Source of the DNA: Rhizophagus sp. LPA8_4_AMF
Lineage: Eukaryota > Glomeromycota > Glomeromycetes > Glomerales > Glomeraceae
Direction: 5' to 3'
Length of the DNA: 20,367 nt
Assembly: GCA_021464525.1 (NCBI GenBank)
Contig: JADRCO010001313.1
Span: 1 to 20,367 of the forward strand
This document shows positions 9,039 to 17,090 of this stretch, in pieces. Position 1 is the first letter of the stretch. Every line of letters begins with the position of its first letter. A program made the position numbers and the translations under genes. The notes under the pieces are model-generated. The model was given only the letters and a program-made list of their open reading frames with translations. It was not told the DNA's origin and did no database searches.

Positions 9039-9733
9039 TTACGGCATAGTTTCAAATTTTTTACTTATCATTTCGTAGGCAGCATCCTTAAGTTCGGCAG
9101 TGCGATCGGTCACTTTGTTAATTCTGTACATATGGTTTACATCCGGGATAGGATCTATAGTACTTCGGTCATGTTTTGACCTATATTTACCAAGAAAGTT
9201 AGAGGAACATTGCAAATATAATATAATAAACTTGACACTGACCATTGTGGACGGTTATTAATCCAATTTCCCAGTTGACGACAAGTTCTAAATGAAGATA
9301 TCGTGTCTGAGTTAAATTCGTTTACGCCACCACTATTAATAATGTTGTTGATAAGAACAGTATAAGAACTCTCTAAATAATTTTTTATACGAATTAGTTT
9401 AATCTATAAAAATGAATTATAAAAATATAAAAATACTTTTGTTTGACCGCTCCCACGTGGCCATGGGCTTTTCCAATCTATAACCACAATTGGATCATCA
9501 ACAGGAATTCTGTCAAGTACAGCTCAGGAATTTCATTAAGATCTAAATAAAATTGTAAAATTATTAAATATAAATGAATTTAGTTTTCATTTACTTTGTA
9601 TTATAATATGCTCACCTAATTGAAGTTTTTTTTGCGAGTTTAATTTCGTCGTTTTCAGCTCCATTTTCTTCGTTATTAACTTCAAGTCAACACCAAGTTC
9701 GACATCAAGATCATCAGTATCATATGGATCCAT
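9039..9733 (-). pseudogene. spliced gene of unknown function, with one frame break
   Basis: On the minus strand, starting at an ATG ending at 9733 (MDPYDTDDLDVELG), with an in-frame stop just upstream. Exon 1 is 9733-9616. Intron 1 (9615-9543) is GTGAGC...TTTAG. Exon 2 (9542-9437) encodes DLNEIPEL and later VVIDWKSPWPRGSG. Intron 2 begins at 9436 and ends at 9404 (33 bp, frame kept) or 9373 (64 bp). Exon 3 runs to 9243 and includes FRTCRQLGNWINNRPQW. Intron 3 (9242-9181) is GTCAGT...ATAG. Exon 4 (9180-9039) ends EMISKKFETMP. Phases agree across introns 1 and 3. In exon 2 one base appears missing near 9510, between PELYLT and IPVDDP, so the copy is broken unless the base was lost in sequencing. 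The intact product would be about 175 residues. I do not recognise the family. It may be cargo of the adjacent polymerase-bearing element. Confidence 0.55.
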
Positions 9734-10336
9734 GTCTTTACGTTAGAAGAGCAGAAACAAGAAACAGGTAAGAATTTATTTAAGAATAGAGAATTTATTT
9801 ACAAAATGTTAATGTAGCGAAGGAGAGTTTTGAGAGAGTTATTAACAAGTTCAAAAACAAAGGTTTGTTATTATTTTTGTTTTTCGGGTATACAAACTTT
9901 TCTATAAAGTAATGACTCATAAAGGTGATTCGAAGATATTAATGGATGCTTACATAAGCACAAATTATTATTATCACGTAAATTATTAATAAAAAGAAAT
10001 GCACTGTTATCCCAATAATTTTTATTGGATGGCTCTTTATATTAATAACCCATTACAAAATAAAGAAAAATTTTTTTTTTCCTAGCGTAATATATAAGTA
10101 AATATAATTATATCGGTCATATGAATCATATGAATAAAGCGAAAAAAATTACTCATGCGAATAATAATTCCTTATGACATGTAACACATAATCTTGATGT
10201 GGGTTTTGTCATGAATATATAATTTAAATATTATAAATATGTCGGTTTTCTTATCTTTTTATTTTCTGTCTTCTTTTTTTATGTCTGTCTTCTCTCTGTC
10301 TAGGTCTTCTCTGCCCTTTTCTTTACGTCTTCTTTT
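9734..10336. other. AT-rich spacer without gene
   Basis: Low-complexity AT-rich sequence. A tandem 9-bp duplication CATATGAAT lies at 10119-10136. From about 10240 it becomes pyrimidine-rich with TCTTCT and TGTCT runs, leading into the minisatellite. No coding region is supported. Confidence 0.5.
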
Positions 10337-10431
10337 AGGTTTGTGTGAAGGTTTGTGTGTAGGTTTGTGTATAGGTTTGTGTGTGGTGAGTTTGTGTGTG
10401 GGTTTGTGTGTGGTGGTGTGTATGTTTGTGT
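10337..10431. repeat. 12-bp minisatellite, unit AGGTTTGTGTGT
   Basis: About eight copies in tandem. The first four are 12 bp apart (10337, 10349, 10361, 10373) and differ only in the last bases (GA, GT, AT, GT). Later copies vary in length and include GGTGAGTTTGTGTGT. The strand is purely G/T-rich, and it abuts the polypyrimidine tract directly. Confidence 0.9.
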
Positions 10432-10432
10432 A

Positions 10433-10888
10433 TTTCCTTGCTCTTTCCTCTTCCCTTTCGTTTTCCCTTTCCTTCCCTTTCGTTTCCCTTTCCCTTTCGT
10501 TTTCCCCCTTCCCTTTCGTTTACCCTTTCCCTTCCCTTTCGTTTTCCCCCTTCCCTTCTCTTTCGTTTTCCCCTTCCCTTCCCTTTCGTTTTCCCCTTTC
10601 CCTTTCGTTTACCCTTTCCCTTCCCTTTCGTTTTCCCCCTTCCCTTCCCTTTCGTTTTCCCCATTTCCTTCCCTTTCGTTCCCCCTTTCTTTTCCCTTTC
10701 GTTTACCCTTTCCCTTCCCTTTCGTTTCCCTTTCCCTTTCGTTTTCCCCCTTCCCTTCCCTTTCGTTTTCCCCATTTCCTTCCCTTTCGTTCCCCCTTTC
10801 TTTTCCCTTTCGTTTCCCCCTTTCCTTTCCTTTCATTTTCACTTCCCCTTTCCCTTTTTCTTCCCTTTCGTTTTCCCCTTTCCCCCCT
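10433..10888. repeat. 456-bp polypyrimidine tract, core CCCTTTCGTTTTCCCC
   Basis: Almost every base on the plus strand is C or T. The rare purines are the G of recurring CCCTTTCG and A in TTTACCC or CCCATTT. A higher-order duplication is visible: the block around CCCATTTCCTTCCCTTTCG occurs near 10660 and again near 10771, 111 bp apart. Long open frames on both strands (F/P/S-rich on plus, K/G/E/R-rich on minus) are products of this composition and not genes. Such tracts can form triplex (H-DNA) structures and change length readily. Confidence 0.92.
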
Positions 10889-10994
10889 GATCAATGTTGC
10901 TGCACCTCAACGTGGTGATCAGGTGACAACAAGTTTTTTAAAAGACTTGGCTAAGTCAGCAACAAATAGTAATTACATATTACATAAGTCATAA
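10889..10994 (+). other. short open tail after the tract, possible 3' end of a lost gene
   Basis: Immediately after the tract the plus-strand frame reads INVAAPQRGDQV and ends KSATNSNYILHKS, then stops at 10992-10994. The composition is balanced and protein-like, unlike the tract. It may be the surviving 3' end of a coding sequence overgrown by the repeat, or chance. An 8-bp inverted repeat CCTGATCA/TGATCAGG also flanks about 10887-10922. No family is recognised. Confidence 0.25.
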
Positions 10995-11338
10995 ATCGAT
11001 TTATTAAATTGATTTCATATAAACATAACTAAATAAATAAATTGATATATCTAATTTATTAAGACTGTTTAATTTTGAATTATTGTGCAAAGTCTTTCCA
11101 TAATAGCATTCTTGGGACTAGCATGTTGAAGAAATTTTTAACATTCAAATTTATAAGTAATTTTCGTAGTTAGGCTTTAGCGATTATGTAACATCAAATT
11201 CATTCGAAATTTATAAATGTATGTAATCTTATAAGTTTACGAAATATATGAAATTTGAAATAATTGTTACATGATTGCTCAAAATATTTTTTTTTTTACG
11301 ATTCAATTACTTATGAGTAAATAGAGATATTCAGATTT
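10995..11338. other. AT-rich spacer without gene
   Basis: Nothing coding is recognised. It may contain the lost 5' part of the kinase relic that follows, but no N-lobe or catalytic-loop motif could be found in any frame. Confidence 0.4.
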
Positions 11339-12136
11339 TAGACCCGATTAATGCTAGGTAAAAAGGTGATATTTACAGTATTGGAGCACTTTTATGGGAG
11401 ATATCTAGTGGTAAACCTCCTTTTTATGTTGAAGATGAACAATATGACATTGATTTTGCCTTGGGAAATTTCACAAAGTCTTAGAGAAACGTTCCTAATA
11501 CACCCGTTGAATATTTTAACCTTTACATTGGTAATTATTATTTTTTTTTTTCATGCCAGACTAATTAAAAAGTTGTTTTAACATACCTTTTAAGTTCTCA
11601 CCTCTTTTTTATTATGAAGTCATGTGACTGTTCAGACATTTTGTTTTGATGTTATATTTCAATCAATTAAATATTGAGATTTTATCCCACATACTTTAAT
11701 TTTTCGTGTCTTTGAACAAACCTTTTTAGTTGGCCTGGCATAACATTAAAAATTTTAAATTTTATTTAGAATATTTAATTATTTTTTTTTTTAAATTTAG
11801 AATGTTGGGATAATGATCCAGATAATCGTCCAACTATAAATCAAATAGTTGATAAATTAAAATCAATGAATCAAACTATATGTATCACCAATTGACCAAC
11901 AAGCAGTCGATACTTTTCAAACATTTAGTAAACTACAATCTAATTCAAATAGTATTAAAAGTGTTAATACTACAGGTTTTCATGGAGAATTATCTCAAAT
12001 GATGCAAAATTTTAATAACTTAAATATAAAAGAAATGATTAAACCTTTAACAACATCAAGATCATTAATTGGCAATAAAAATGTTGAACCTTTAATGTCA
12101 GAAATTTTATCCGCTATTTCTGTAAAAACTCCGTAA
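11339..12136 (+). pseudogene. decayed tyrosine-kinase-like protein kinase, C-lobe fragment with intron
   Basis: Exon 1 (to 11530) encodes MLGKK, then GDIYSIGALLWEISSGKPPF (subdomain IX), then EISQSLRET and PVEYFNLY. These lie in different frames, because three single-base shifts occur: in the A-run near 11362, near the GGG at 11463, and near 11490. A phase-1 intron follows (11531 GTAATT to 11800 TTTAG). Exon 2 gives ECWDNDPDNRPTINQ, which holds the conserved arginine of subdomain XI. A further shift near 11876 leads into an S/N-rich C-terminal extension, stopping at 12134-12136. The N-lobe, catalytic loop and DFG motif are missing. This is a dead remnant of a kinase family strongly expanded in arbuscular mycorrhizal fungi. 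Confidence 0.88.
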
Positions 12137-12236
12137 AAATGAGCCTTTTGCGGATCTATTCATGGAAAATGAAAATAATTCAATAAATTCCGTGATATAA
12201 GGTTATTAATTCCAGAAATATGAGCCTTTTTACGGA
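12130..12236. repeat. two copies of a TGAGCCTTTT-centred hairpin
   Basis: TCCGTAAAA-ATGAGCC-TTTTGCGGA at 12130-12154 forms a stem of 8 of 9 matched bases. A second copy at about 12210-12236 (TTCCAGAAATATGAGCC then TTTTTACGGAA) repeats the core ATGAGCCTTTT. The spacing is about 80 bp. It starts just at the stop codon of the kinase relic. Its nature is unknown and could be a small element or a transcript end. Confidence 0.5.
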
Positions 12237-13029
12237 AAAAAGATGGAATATAAAAGACGGATCGACTTTTTTACAGGGTACATTAGTTTGGATATTCAAA
12301 TAGTGGATTATATTCTTCATTAATTTTAATATTACTAAATATCGATAAGTTTTGATTGATTTTTTAATTGATTTATCAACGCATAAAATTAAGGTCAAAA
12401 TTATATCAAAAGGATTTGCGTAAAGCAAAGGGGATTGTTTATTCTACACCAAAATCGATTAACCAATATACATTGAATGAAAAAAAAGTAAATAAAATCA
12501 TTTTTGAGGAGAGTAATAAAAAATTTAAACAATGAAACAAAATATATATAATACAAAAAAATGTGTAATACAGATGGTTTATTTGTAATACCGATACCAT
12601 AATATTATTTGTTCAATTTTTAGTTCACACCATAATGACCATAATGACTAAATTGATATGATTTTTCCAATACTCAAAATATTGTGATTTATATTAATTT
12701 TTTCCGATTAATTTACAAAACCTAATAAAAACTTTTTAGCATTAATAGGAAAATTATATATGTAAGGTTTTTTTTGGAAAATGAAAATAAACAATGTACG
12801 ATATGATATTCTTGGGAAAAAATTATTCTATATTTTTTGTAATTTGATTATGATTCGTTTATTGTACTTAACGCATTTTTGTTACTTCTAATATTTTAAT
12901 TTACAAGTTCTAATTTGAGACTCGCTCAGTAATCAGTATCACAACATAATATGGACTTTGATAATGCCTAATAGCTTAATATCATAACTTGATTAATATG
13001 TTCGATGTTTCATATAATAATAAATAATA
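12237..13029. other. AT-rich region without recognisable gene
   Basis: Open frames (for example minus 12428-12180) are rich in I, K, N and L and lack motifs. They are what AT-rich DNA gives by chance. No RNA gene was seen. Confidence 0.5.
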
Positions 13030-13106
13030 GTTATTGGGTAGGGGGTTGAAATATCACTGAACTGCGAAGCAGTTCGGATGATATTTTAACCACCATGCCC
13101 AATAAC
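13030..13106. repeat. 77-bp imperfect hairpin, MITE-like
   Basis: The arms GTTATTGGG...GAACTGC and GCAGTTC...CCCAATAAC pair over almost the whole length around the loop GAA. Mismatches lie in the middle (GGTAGGGGG against CCACCATG). The arms contain AATATCA/TGATATT. Such a fold-back fits a short non-autonomous element. Confidence 0.8.
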
Positions 13107-13109
13107 TGT

Positions 13110-13292
13110 GTTATTATGCAGACGTCCAAGATCATATAAAAAGCATAGTATAGTAAACAATAGGTATTTTACTTATAAAATCTAAATGACGTAGTGCGTC
13201 AAAAATATCAAAGATATTTATGCAATAAATACTTTATCTAAAAAATATCAGTATGTTAAAAACGACATGATCCTATTTGGCTGCATAATAAC
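13110..13292. repeat. 12-bp perfect inverted repeats enclosing smaller hairpins
   Basis: GTTATTATGCAG at 13110-13121 and its exact reverse complement at 13281-13292 enclose 159 bp. Inside are GACG-TAGTG-CGTC (13188-13200) and AAATATC-AAA-GATATTT (13203-13219). With the hairpin next door this looks like one composite repeat or a pair of nested small elements. No target-site duplication was identified. Confidence 0.6.
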
Positions 13293-13876
13293 TAATATTA
13301 TGTGAAATTCATTTTTTTTTATTAGCTCTATTGAAAAAATTAAGTATGAGTTAGACGCGGCTGCAGTAGCAATACCTTTTTTACGTCTTTTCTAATGAAC
13401 CATAATTGTATACACTATATTTTAGAATTGGGGTTGTAATATTTTTAACAATACAAGTATTTGGTAATTTAGTATGGATTAAACATTCTTTCATTAATAT
13501 ACCGTAAATCCGTATCATAATGCTGGTGGTATCAAAGAAGAAAGAGAAGAATCTGTTCAGTTATAATTGGTGATATTGTGATGATATATAGTTTCCCTTA
13601 TTTTGTTATCCATTTAGTTTTAATGTTTTTCTCTTTGGAATGTTATTGTCCGGAGCGTAGCACTAGACAATTTGATAGTTAACCCATGTAATATTCCTTC
13701 CTTCCACCATCCTTATTCACCCTGCATTTTCCGGTTTGATTATATACCTCTTTTTTTTGTAACACTGATAATTTGCATTTTTCGTAATTAATTTTTTTTG
13801 TTTAATGTTGTAATAAAAAAAAGATCCTGAGGGTAATTAATTGTGACGAACTTTAATGGTTACCACTTTCTAATAT
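13293..13876. other. AT-rich spacer with a short terminal-repeat motif
   Basis: It holds ATTGTC-CGGAGCGTAGCACTA-GACAAT at about 13644-13671, a small inverted repeat whose core TTGTCCGGAGCG recurs at 3009. No gene is seen. Confidence 0.45.
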
Positions 13877-14420
13877 TTAAAATACAAAATATAGAACTAA
13901 TGGGTAATGATACAATACGCAAAAATTTCTAATTTCACTATTATTAGTAGAATCATTGGCAACAATATTTGGAACTCCATCACTATCAGATCTCGCTGAT
14001 TCATTAATTAGGCCTGTTATTCCATCCTTTATGATCCGATCAAGATCTTTAATACTGTATGACAAGAAATTATTTATGAAGTTATATCCATTTCCAGTAC
14101 AATTTTTTGTGTGTTGGTTCAGAAACCACAACATTATATCCATTTTTTGTGCAAATCTAATAAACAGATCGCACAAGTAGCAACACCTCTTGGATACCGT
14201 TATGAATGTCTTAAATTTATCTTTCTTGTTTATTATGTTGGTCAATATGTGCAAATATACGCTTCATTCAAAGGTTGACATCTAAAAATAACAGTTTTGT
14301 TTCTGCTTCGCCATATTTATCAGTTGTCTTATCAATGTGCCAGAATGGCAGAATCATCAAAACATGCATATTTGAATTTTTCATACTTCCCGGGATTAGA
14401 AATGAACATTTGGATAATAT
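13877..14420 (-). pseudogene. decayed OTT_1508-like cytidine-deaminase-fold protein
   Basis: Read on the minus strand. A frame near 14400-14345 gives KYEKFKYACFDD. A shifted frame then gives KYGEAETKLLFLD (14320-14280). The largest open piece (14254-13877) contains FITVSKRCCYLCDLFIRFAQK, then IKDLDRIIKDGI and SARSDSDG. The CCYLC cluster corresponds to the zinc-binding PCxxC of the deaminase fold, and EAETKLL to the catalytic HAE motif, whose histidine position here is glutamate (plus-strand 14301-14309). Between them the segment NGYNVVVSEPTHKKLYWKW lies in another frame, so at least two further shifts exist. The copy cannot encode an active enzyme. Nucleic-acid deaminase-like proteins of this type are numerous in some fungi. 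Confidence 0.75.
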
Positions 14421-14548
14421 TGCCATGGTTGATTAGTCATGGTAGGATTCAAAGTTTGCATTTCAGGACAAGAAAATAGGGTTTTGTATTTTATTTACAT
14501 GCATACACTGTGATAATGATCAAAGACTTGATATAAGATCCAATCTTA

Positions 14549-14827
14549 TTAACATGTCTTAGGAATTATTTCGAGAATCTTTGATCTCTTTATAATACTC
14601 ATAACAGGACATAAATAATTCTTGCTATCCATGTATATTATCGAAGCATATCTCATGTAAGACATAATATATTCTTCTTGTTGTCCATGAATTATATCAT
14701 TCCTAAGTTTTCCAACCCTAGATCCGAACTTAGTGTAACGGTACGCCATCACATCAGTCCATAAAACCAACACGTAATCTCTTTTAAATATCTTTCTGGA
14801 TGTTGTCAATATCCACGGATTATCCAT
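14549..14827 (-). pseudogene. possible N-terminal remnant of the same deaminase-like gene
   Basis: A 92-codon open frame on the minus strand with balanced, protein-like composition (WTDVMAYRYTKFGSRVGKL, then RNDIIHGQQEEYIMSYMRYA). It lies directly upstream of, and in the same direction as, the decayed deaminase. I do not recognise a domain. Position suggests it is the helical 5' portion of that gene, separated by frameshifts at 14480-14548. It could also be an unrelated remnant. Confidence 0.35.
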
Positions 14828-14995
14828 ATGAACAAATTAGGTATTCACAACCCATAATCCGTGCAGATACACGGACTCTACGATGTGGTTCAAAAAAAAG
14901 AATTTTGCGATGACATCACGTTAGGGACAGAGAAATTCACGGGATCGATCATTTTTTATAATGCACAAATGAAAGTACTGCACGTTACTGCGTAA

Positions 14996-15298
14996 CTACC
15001 GACAAAAATCCACTGTGCGTTCAACCGATAAAGTAAATAAATGCATTTCAGGGGACCAAAAGGGAAATAACATGATCAAAGTACTTGATAAAAGGCTTGT
15101 TTCAATAGTGGTGATTTTTGTAGAATAACGCTTAGCAGGGGATAAACAAAATTTAAAATTACTTTTCCAGAGTTCCTCCTCTTTGCTCCGGACAATTATT
15201 TCTTTTTCTTGATTTTTCCGGTACACGTCGCTTCTTAATTGATTTTTGTCACCAATAGTCATCCTTTCTTTAACAACGCGACTATCATCTTTTCGCAC
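14996..15298 (-). other. 100-codon open frame of doubtful status
   Basis: Minus-strand frame starting MRKDDSRVVKER and ending RTVDFCR. The first half is highly charged and the second looks random. It overlaps the dispersed GCTCCGGACAA motif (15185-15195), which suggests repeat-derived sequence. No family is recognised, and I doubt it is a gene. Confidence 0.2.
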
Positions 15299-15319
15299 TT
15301 TTGCGAAATTTTATTTTTC

Positions 15320-15460
15320 GGTTATAATTTTTTGGTTAGAGCTTTTGATTAGGATTTTTTTGTTGGTTTTTGGTTAGAGTTGGGTTGGGTTTTTGGGTTT
15401 GACGACATGGTTATACTGTTAATAGATTTTTTAGTTAGACAATTTGGTTAGACTTTTGGC
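15320..15460. repeat. degenerate T/G-rich repeat, unit like TTTTTGGTTAGA
   Basis: TTTTTTGGTTAGAG, GGTTTTTGGTTAGAG, TTTTTTAGTTAGAC and TTTGGTTAGAC follow each other, with TTGGGTTGGGTTTTTGGG between them. The strand is G/T-biased. It recalls a degenerate telomere-like or minisatellite array, but the unit is irregular. Confidence 0.55.
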
Positions 15461-15885
15461 GAGAAAAGTAACATGAGAAAACTGTAACATGAGAAACTCG
15501 CATATATTTCTGTATTACAGATTATCTAAGCATCACGTTAATGCTAGTCTGGCAAAATATTTTCATCAGATATGACGCAAGTTCAAGTTGTGAAGAAAAA
15601 ATATTTTTTCGTCCCAAGTTAAAGATGTGGTATCGGGCTAGAGCCCAAAATTCTTCTACTAAAGTGTAGGACTAAAAAACAACGATTATATATCTTAAAC
15701 CAAAAAGTCGGGGGACCGGTCCTGTTGCGGCACGAATTATCGCGTACCACAACCAAATTTGGTTGTGTTCGTTGTGTTCGCATATTTTTAGCTATTTTAC
15801 TATAAGTGGTATAACTTTTGAAACAAATGGACCAAAATTGCAGTTTTATGTGCAAATCTTATGCAGATACGTAAACGAGGTACTT
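15461..15885. other. upstream region of gene 3 with repeat-derived sequence
   Basis: The stretch 15700-15850 is GC-richer (GGGGACCGGTCCTGTTGCGG) and contains the perfect palindrome listed separately. A 78-codon minus-strand frame (15855-15619) overlaps it, has no motif, and is probably fortuitous. The segment looks like part of a dispersed repeat. Confidence 0.4.
15748..15767. repeat. 20-bp perfect palindrome CACAACCAAATTTGGTTGTG
   Basis: A perfect 20-bp palindrome followed by the direct repeat GTGTTCGTTGTGTTCG. It is 210 bp upstream of gene 3. Its core AACCAAATTTGGTT is close to the AACCCAAATTTGGGTT palindrome upstream of gene 2. Confidence 0.75.
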
Positions 15886-15892
15886 TATAAAA
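15886..15892 (+). promoter_or_regulatory. candidate TATA box of gene 3
   Basis: TATAAAA lies 86 bp before the ATG at 15978, in a position typical for a short-leader fungal gene. It is a consensus match only. Confidence 0.5.
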
Positions 15893-15977
15893 CGTGCAAA
15901 TAAATTTATGTAGTACTTTCTTCCGGAAAATCTTTATTTTTAACTGAAATAGTTCATCTCTTCAATAAATTTTAAAA

Positions 15978-17090
15978 ATGTCAATACTTTCTGATGAAAA
16001 ATTATTTGCAATCGTTTTATACTCCGCATTTGTAAGCAATAAATATCTAACTTCTGTTAGAGATGTTTGGAATAATTCTTTGTTAACTGGAACTTCTGGA
16101 GCATTGGCAATAGGGTTAGCTGGTGCAATAGTTGCACCATTTATTATATCAGCAATAATTTATGCGTTGGGATTTGGTGCAGGAGGTGTTGCAGCAAATT
16201 CCTTTGGCTCTTGGTTTATGTCATTGTATGGAGGTACGATTGCACATGGAAGTCTTATTTCAATTTTACAATCGATTGGGGCTGTTGGTTTAGGACCTTT
16301 GGGTATTTTCTTAAGCAGTAGTTTTGGAGCAGCTATTGGAATTCTTATTGGAGCAATTGGTGGTTCTAAGCTTGCAAAATATATTGAAGAAAGGGATTTA
16401 AATAGAATAGAAAACCAAATGCTTAAAAGTTTGGTTCAAATCAAACAAAATACTTATCGAAATAATCATCGCATGGTTATATTCACACTCATGCCGGCTT
16501 TATTATATAATGATATACTTTTAAGATGTTTTTTTGAAATATTTATATCTAGTTCACCATTTGCTAATTCTAAATTGTTTAAATTTGATTTTATGGAAAA
16601 TGATTTATTAAGATTAAAATCAGAAGGAGAAAGATTGAATCGTATTATTCATAATTTGTTAATCAATAATTATGAAAAATCTAGAATAGAATATATTTTT
16701 TGCGATAATTACTTAGTTGGGTTAAAGTTAGATCTTAATGGTTATAAATCATCGAATCCTATAATAAATACATTGGTGGAAGTTTGGAATGTTATAAATG
16801 GTAATATCGTTATGGATATTGATTTCTATAAAATTCGGGATCAAATTAAAGATCAAATTAACAAAATTGATATCAACAAACTTAGTAGTCAAATTAGCGA
16901 TCAAGTTAATAATCAAATTAGTAAAGTTGATATCAACAAAATCCGGGATCAAGTTAATGACCAAATTAACAAAATTGATATCAACAAACTTAGTAGTCAA
17001 ATTAGTGATCAAGTTAATAATCAAATTAACAAAGTTGATATTAATAAATTACGTGATCAAGTTAACAATAAGTTTCGTAGTAAATTGTAA
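15978..17090 (+). CDS. IFI6/IFI27-like membrane protein with short RDQ-repeat tail (gene 3)
   Basis: Single-exon gene of 370 residues, starting MSILSDEKLF. The glycine-rich block (about 30-132) has GALAIGLAGAIVAPF, YALGFGAGGVAA, GSLISILQSIGAVGLG and SSSFGAAIGILIGAI. This is the clearest of the four matches to the Ifi-6-16 pattern, including the LQS-GA-GL signature. The middle region contains MPALLYND and LVEVWNVINGN as in its paralogues. The tail begins near residue 284 and consists of two copies of a 36-residue unit (KIDINKLSSQISDQVNNQ, then a KVDINKIRDQVNDQIN segment), ending NNKFRSKL. Its tail DNA shares a 75-nt identical block with gene 2, and its membrane-core DNA an 86-nt identical block with gene 1. 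It is probably a membrane protein. Its cellular role is unknown. Confidence 0.87.
   Translation: MSILSDEKLFAIVLYSAFVSNKYLTSVRDVWNNSLLTGTSGALAIGLAGAIVAPFIISAIIYALGFGAGGVAANSFGSWFMSLYGGTIAHGSLISILQSIGAVGLGPLGIFLSSSFGAAIGILIGAIGGSKLAKYIEERDLNRIENQMLKSLVQIKQNTYRNNHRMVIFTLMPALLYNDILLRCFFEIFISSSPFANSKLFKFDFMENDLLRLKSEGERLNRIIHNLLINNYEKSRIEYIFCDNYLVGLKLDLNGYKSSNPIINTLVEVWNVINGNIVMDIDFYKIRDQIKDQINKIDINKLSSQISDQVNNQISKVDINKIRDQVNDQINKIDINKLSSQISDQVNNQINKVDINKLRDQVNNKFRSKL
16863..17066 (+). repeat. 108-bp in-frame tandem repeat in gene 3
   Basis: AAAATTGATATCAACAAACT starts at 16863 and again at 16971, a period of 108 bp or 36 codons, with few differences between copies. The unit differs from the 81-bp unit of gene 1 (20+16 residues against 11+16), although both contain the 16-residue RDQxNDQIxKIDINK module. 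Confidence 0.9.

Noticed and set aside
10239..10994. 251-codon plus-strand frame and overlapping F/P/S- or K/G/R-rich frames on both strands
   Set aside because: They are products of the minisatellite and polypyrimidine tract, which lack stops in several frames at once. Only the last 34 codons have ordinary composition.
12180..12428. 82-codon minus-strand frame
   Set aside because: Composition is I/L/K-rich as expected from AT-rich DNA, there is no motif, and it overlaps the TGAGCC hairpin.
13956..14180. Plus-strand frames at 13956-14180 and 14297-14479
   Set aside because: They are the opposite strand of the decayed deaminase, whose motifs are clear on the minus strand.
15619..15855. 78-codon minus-strand frame
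   Set aside because: It crosses a palindrome and a GC-richer repeat-like stretch and has no recognisable domain, so it is probably fortuitous.
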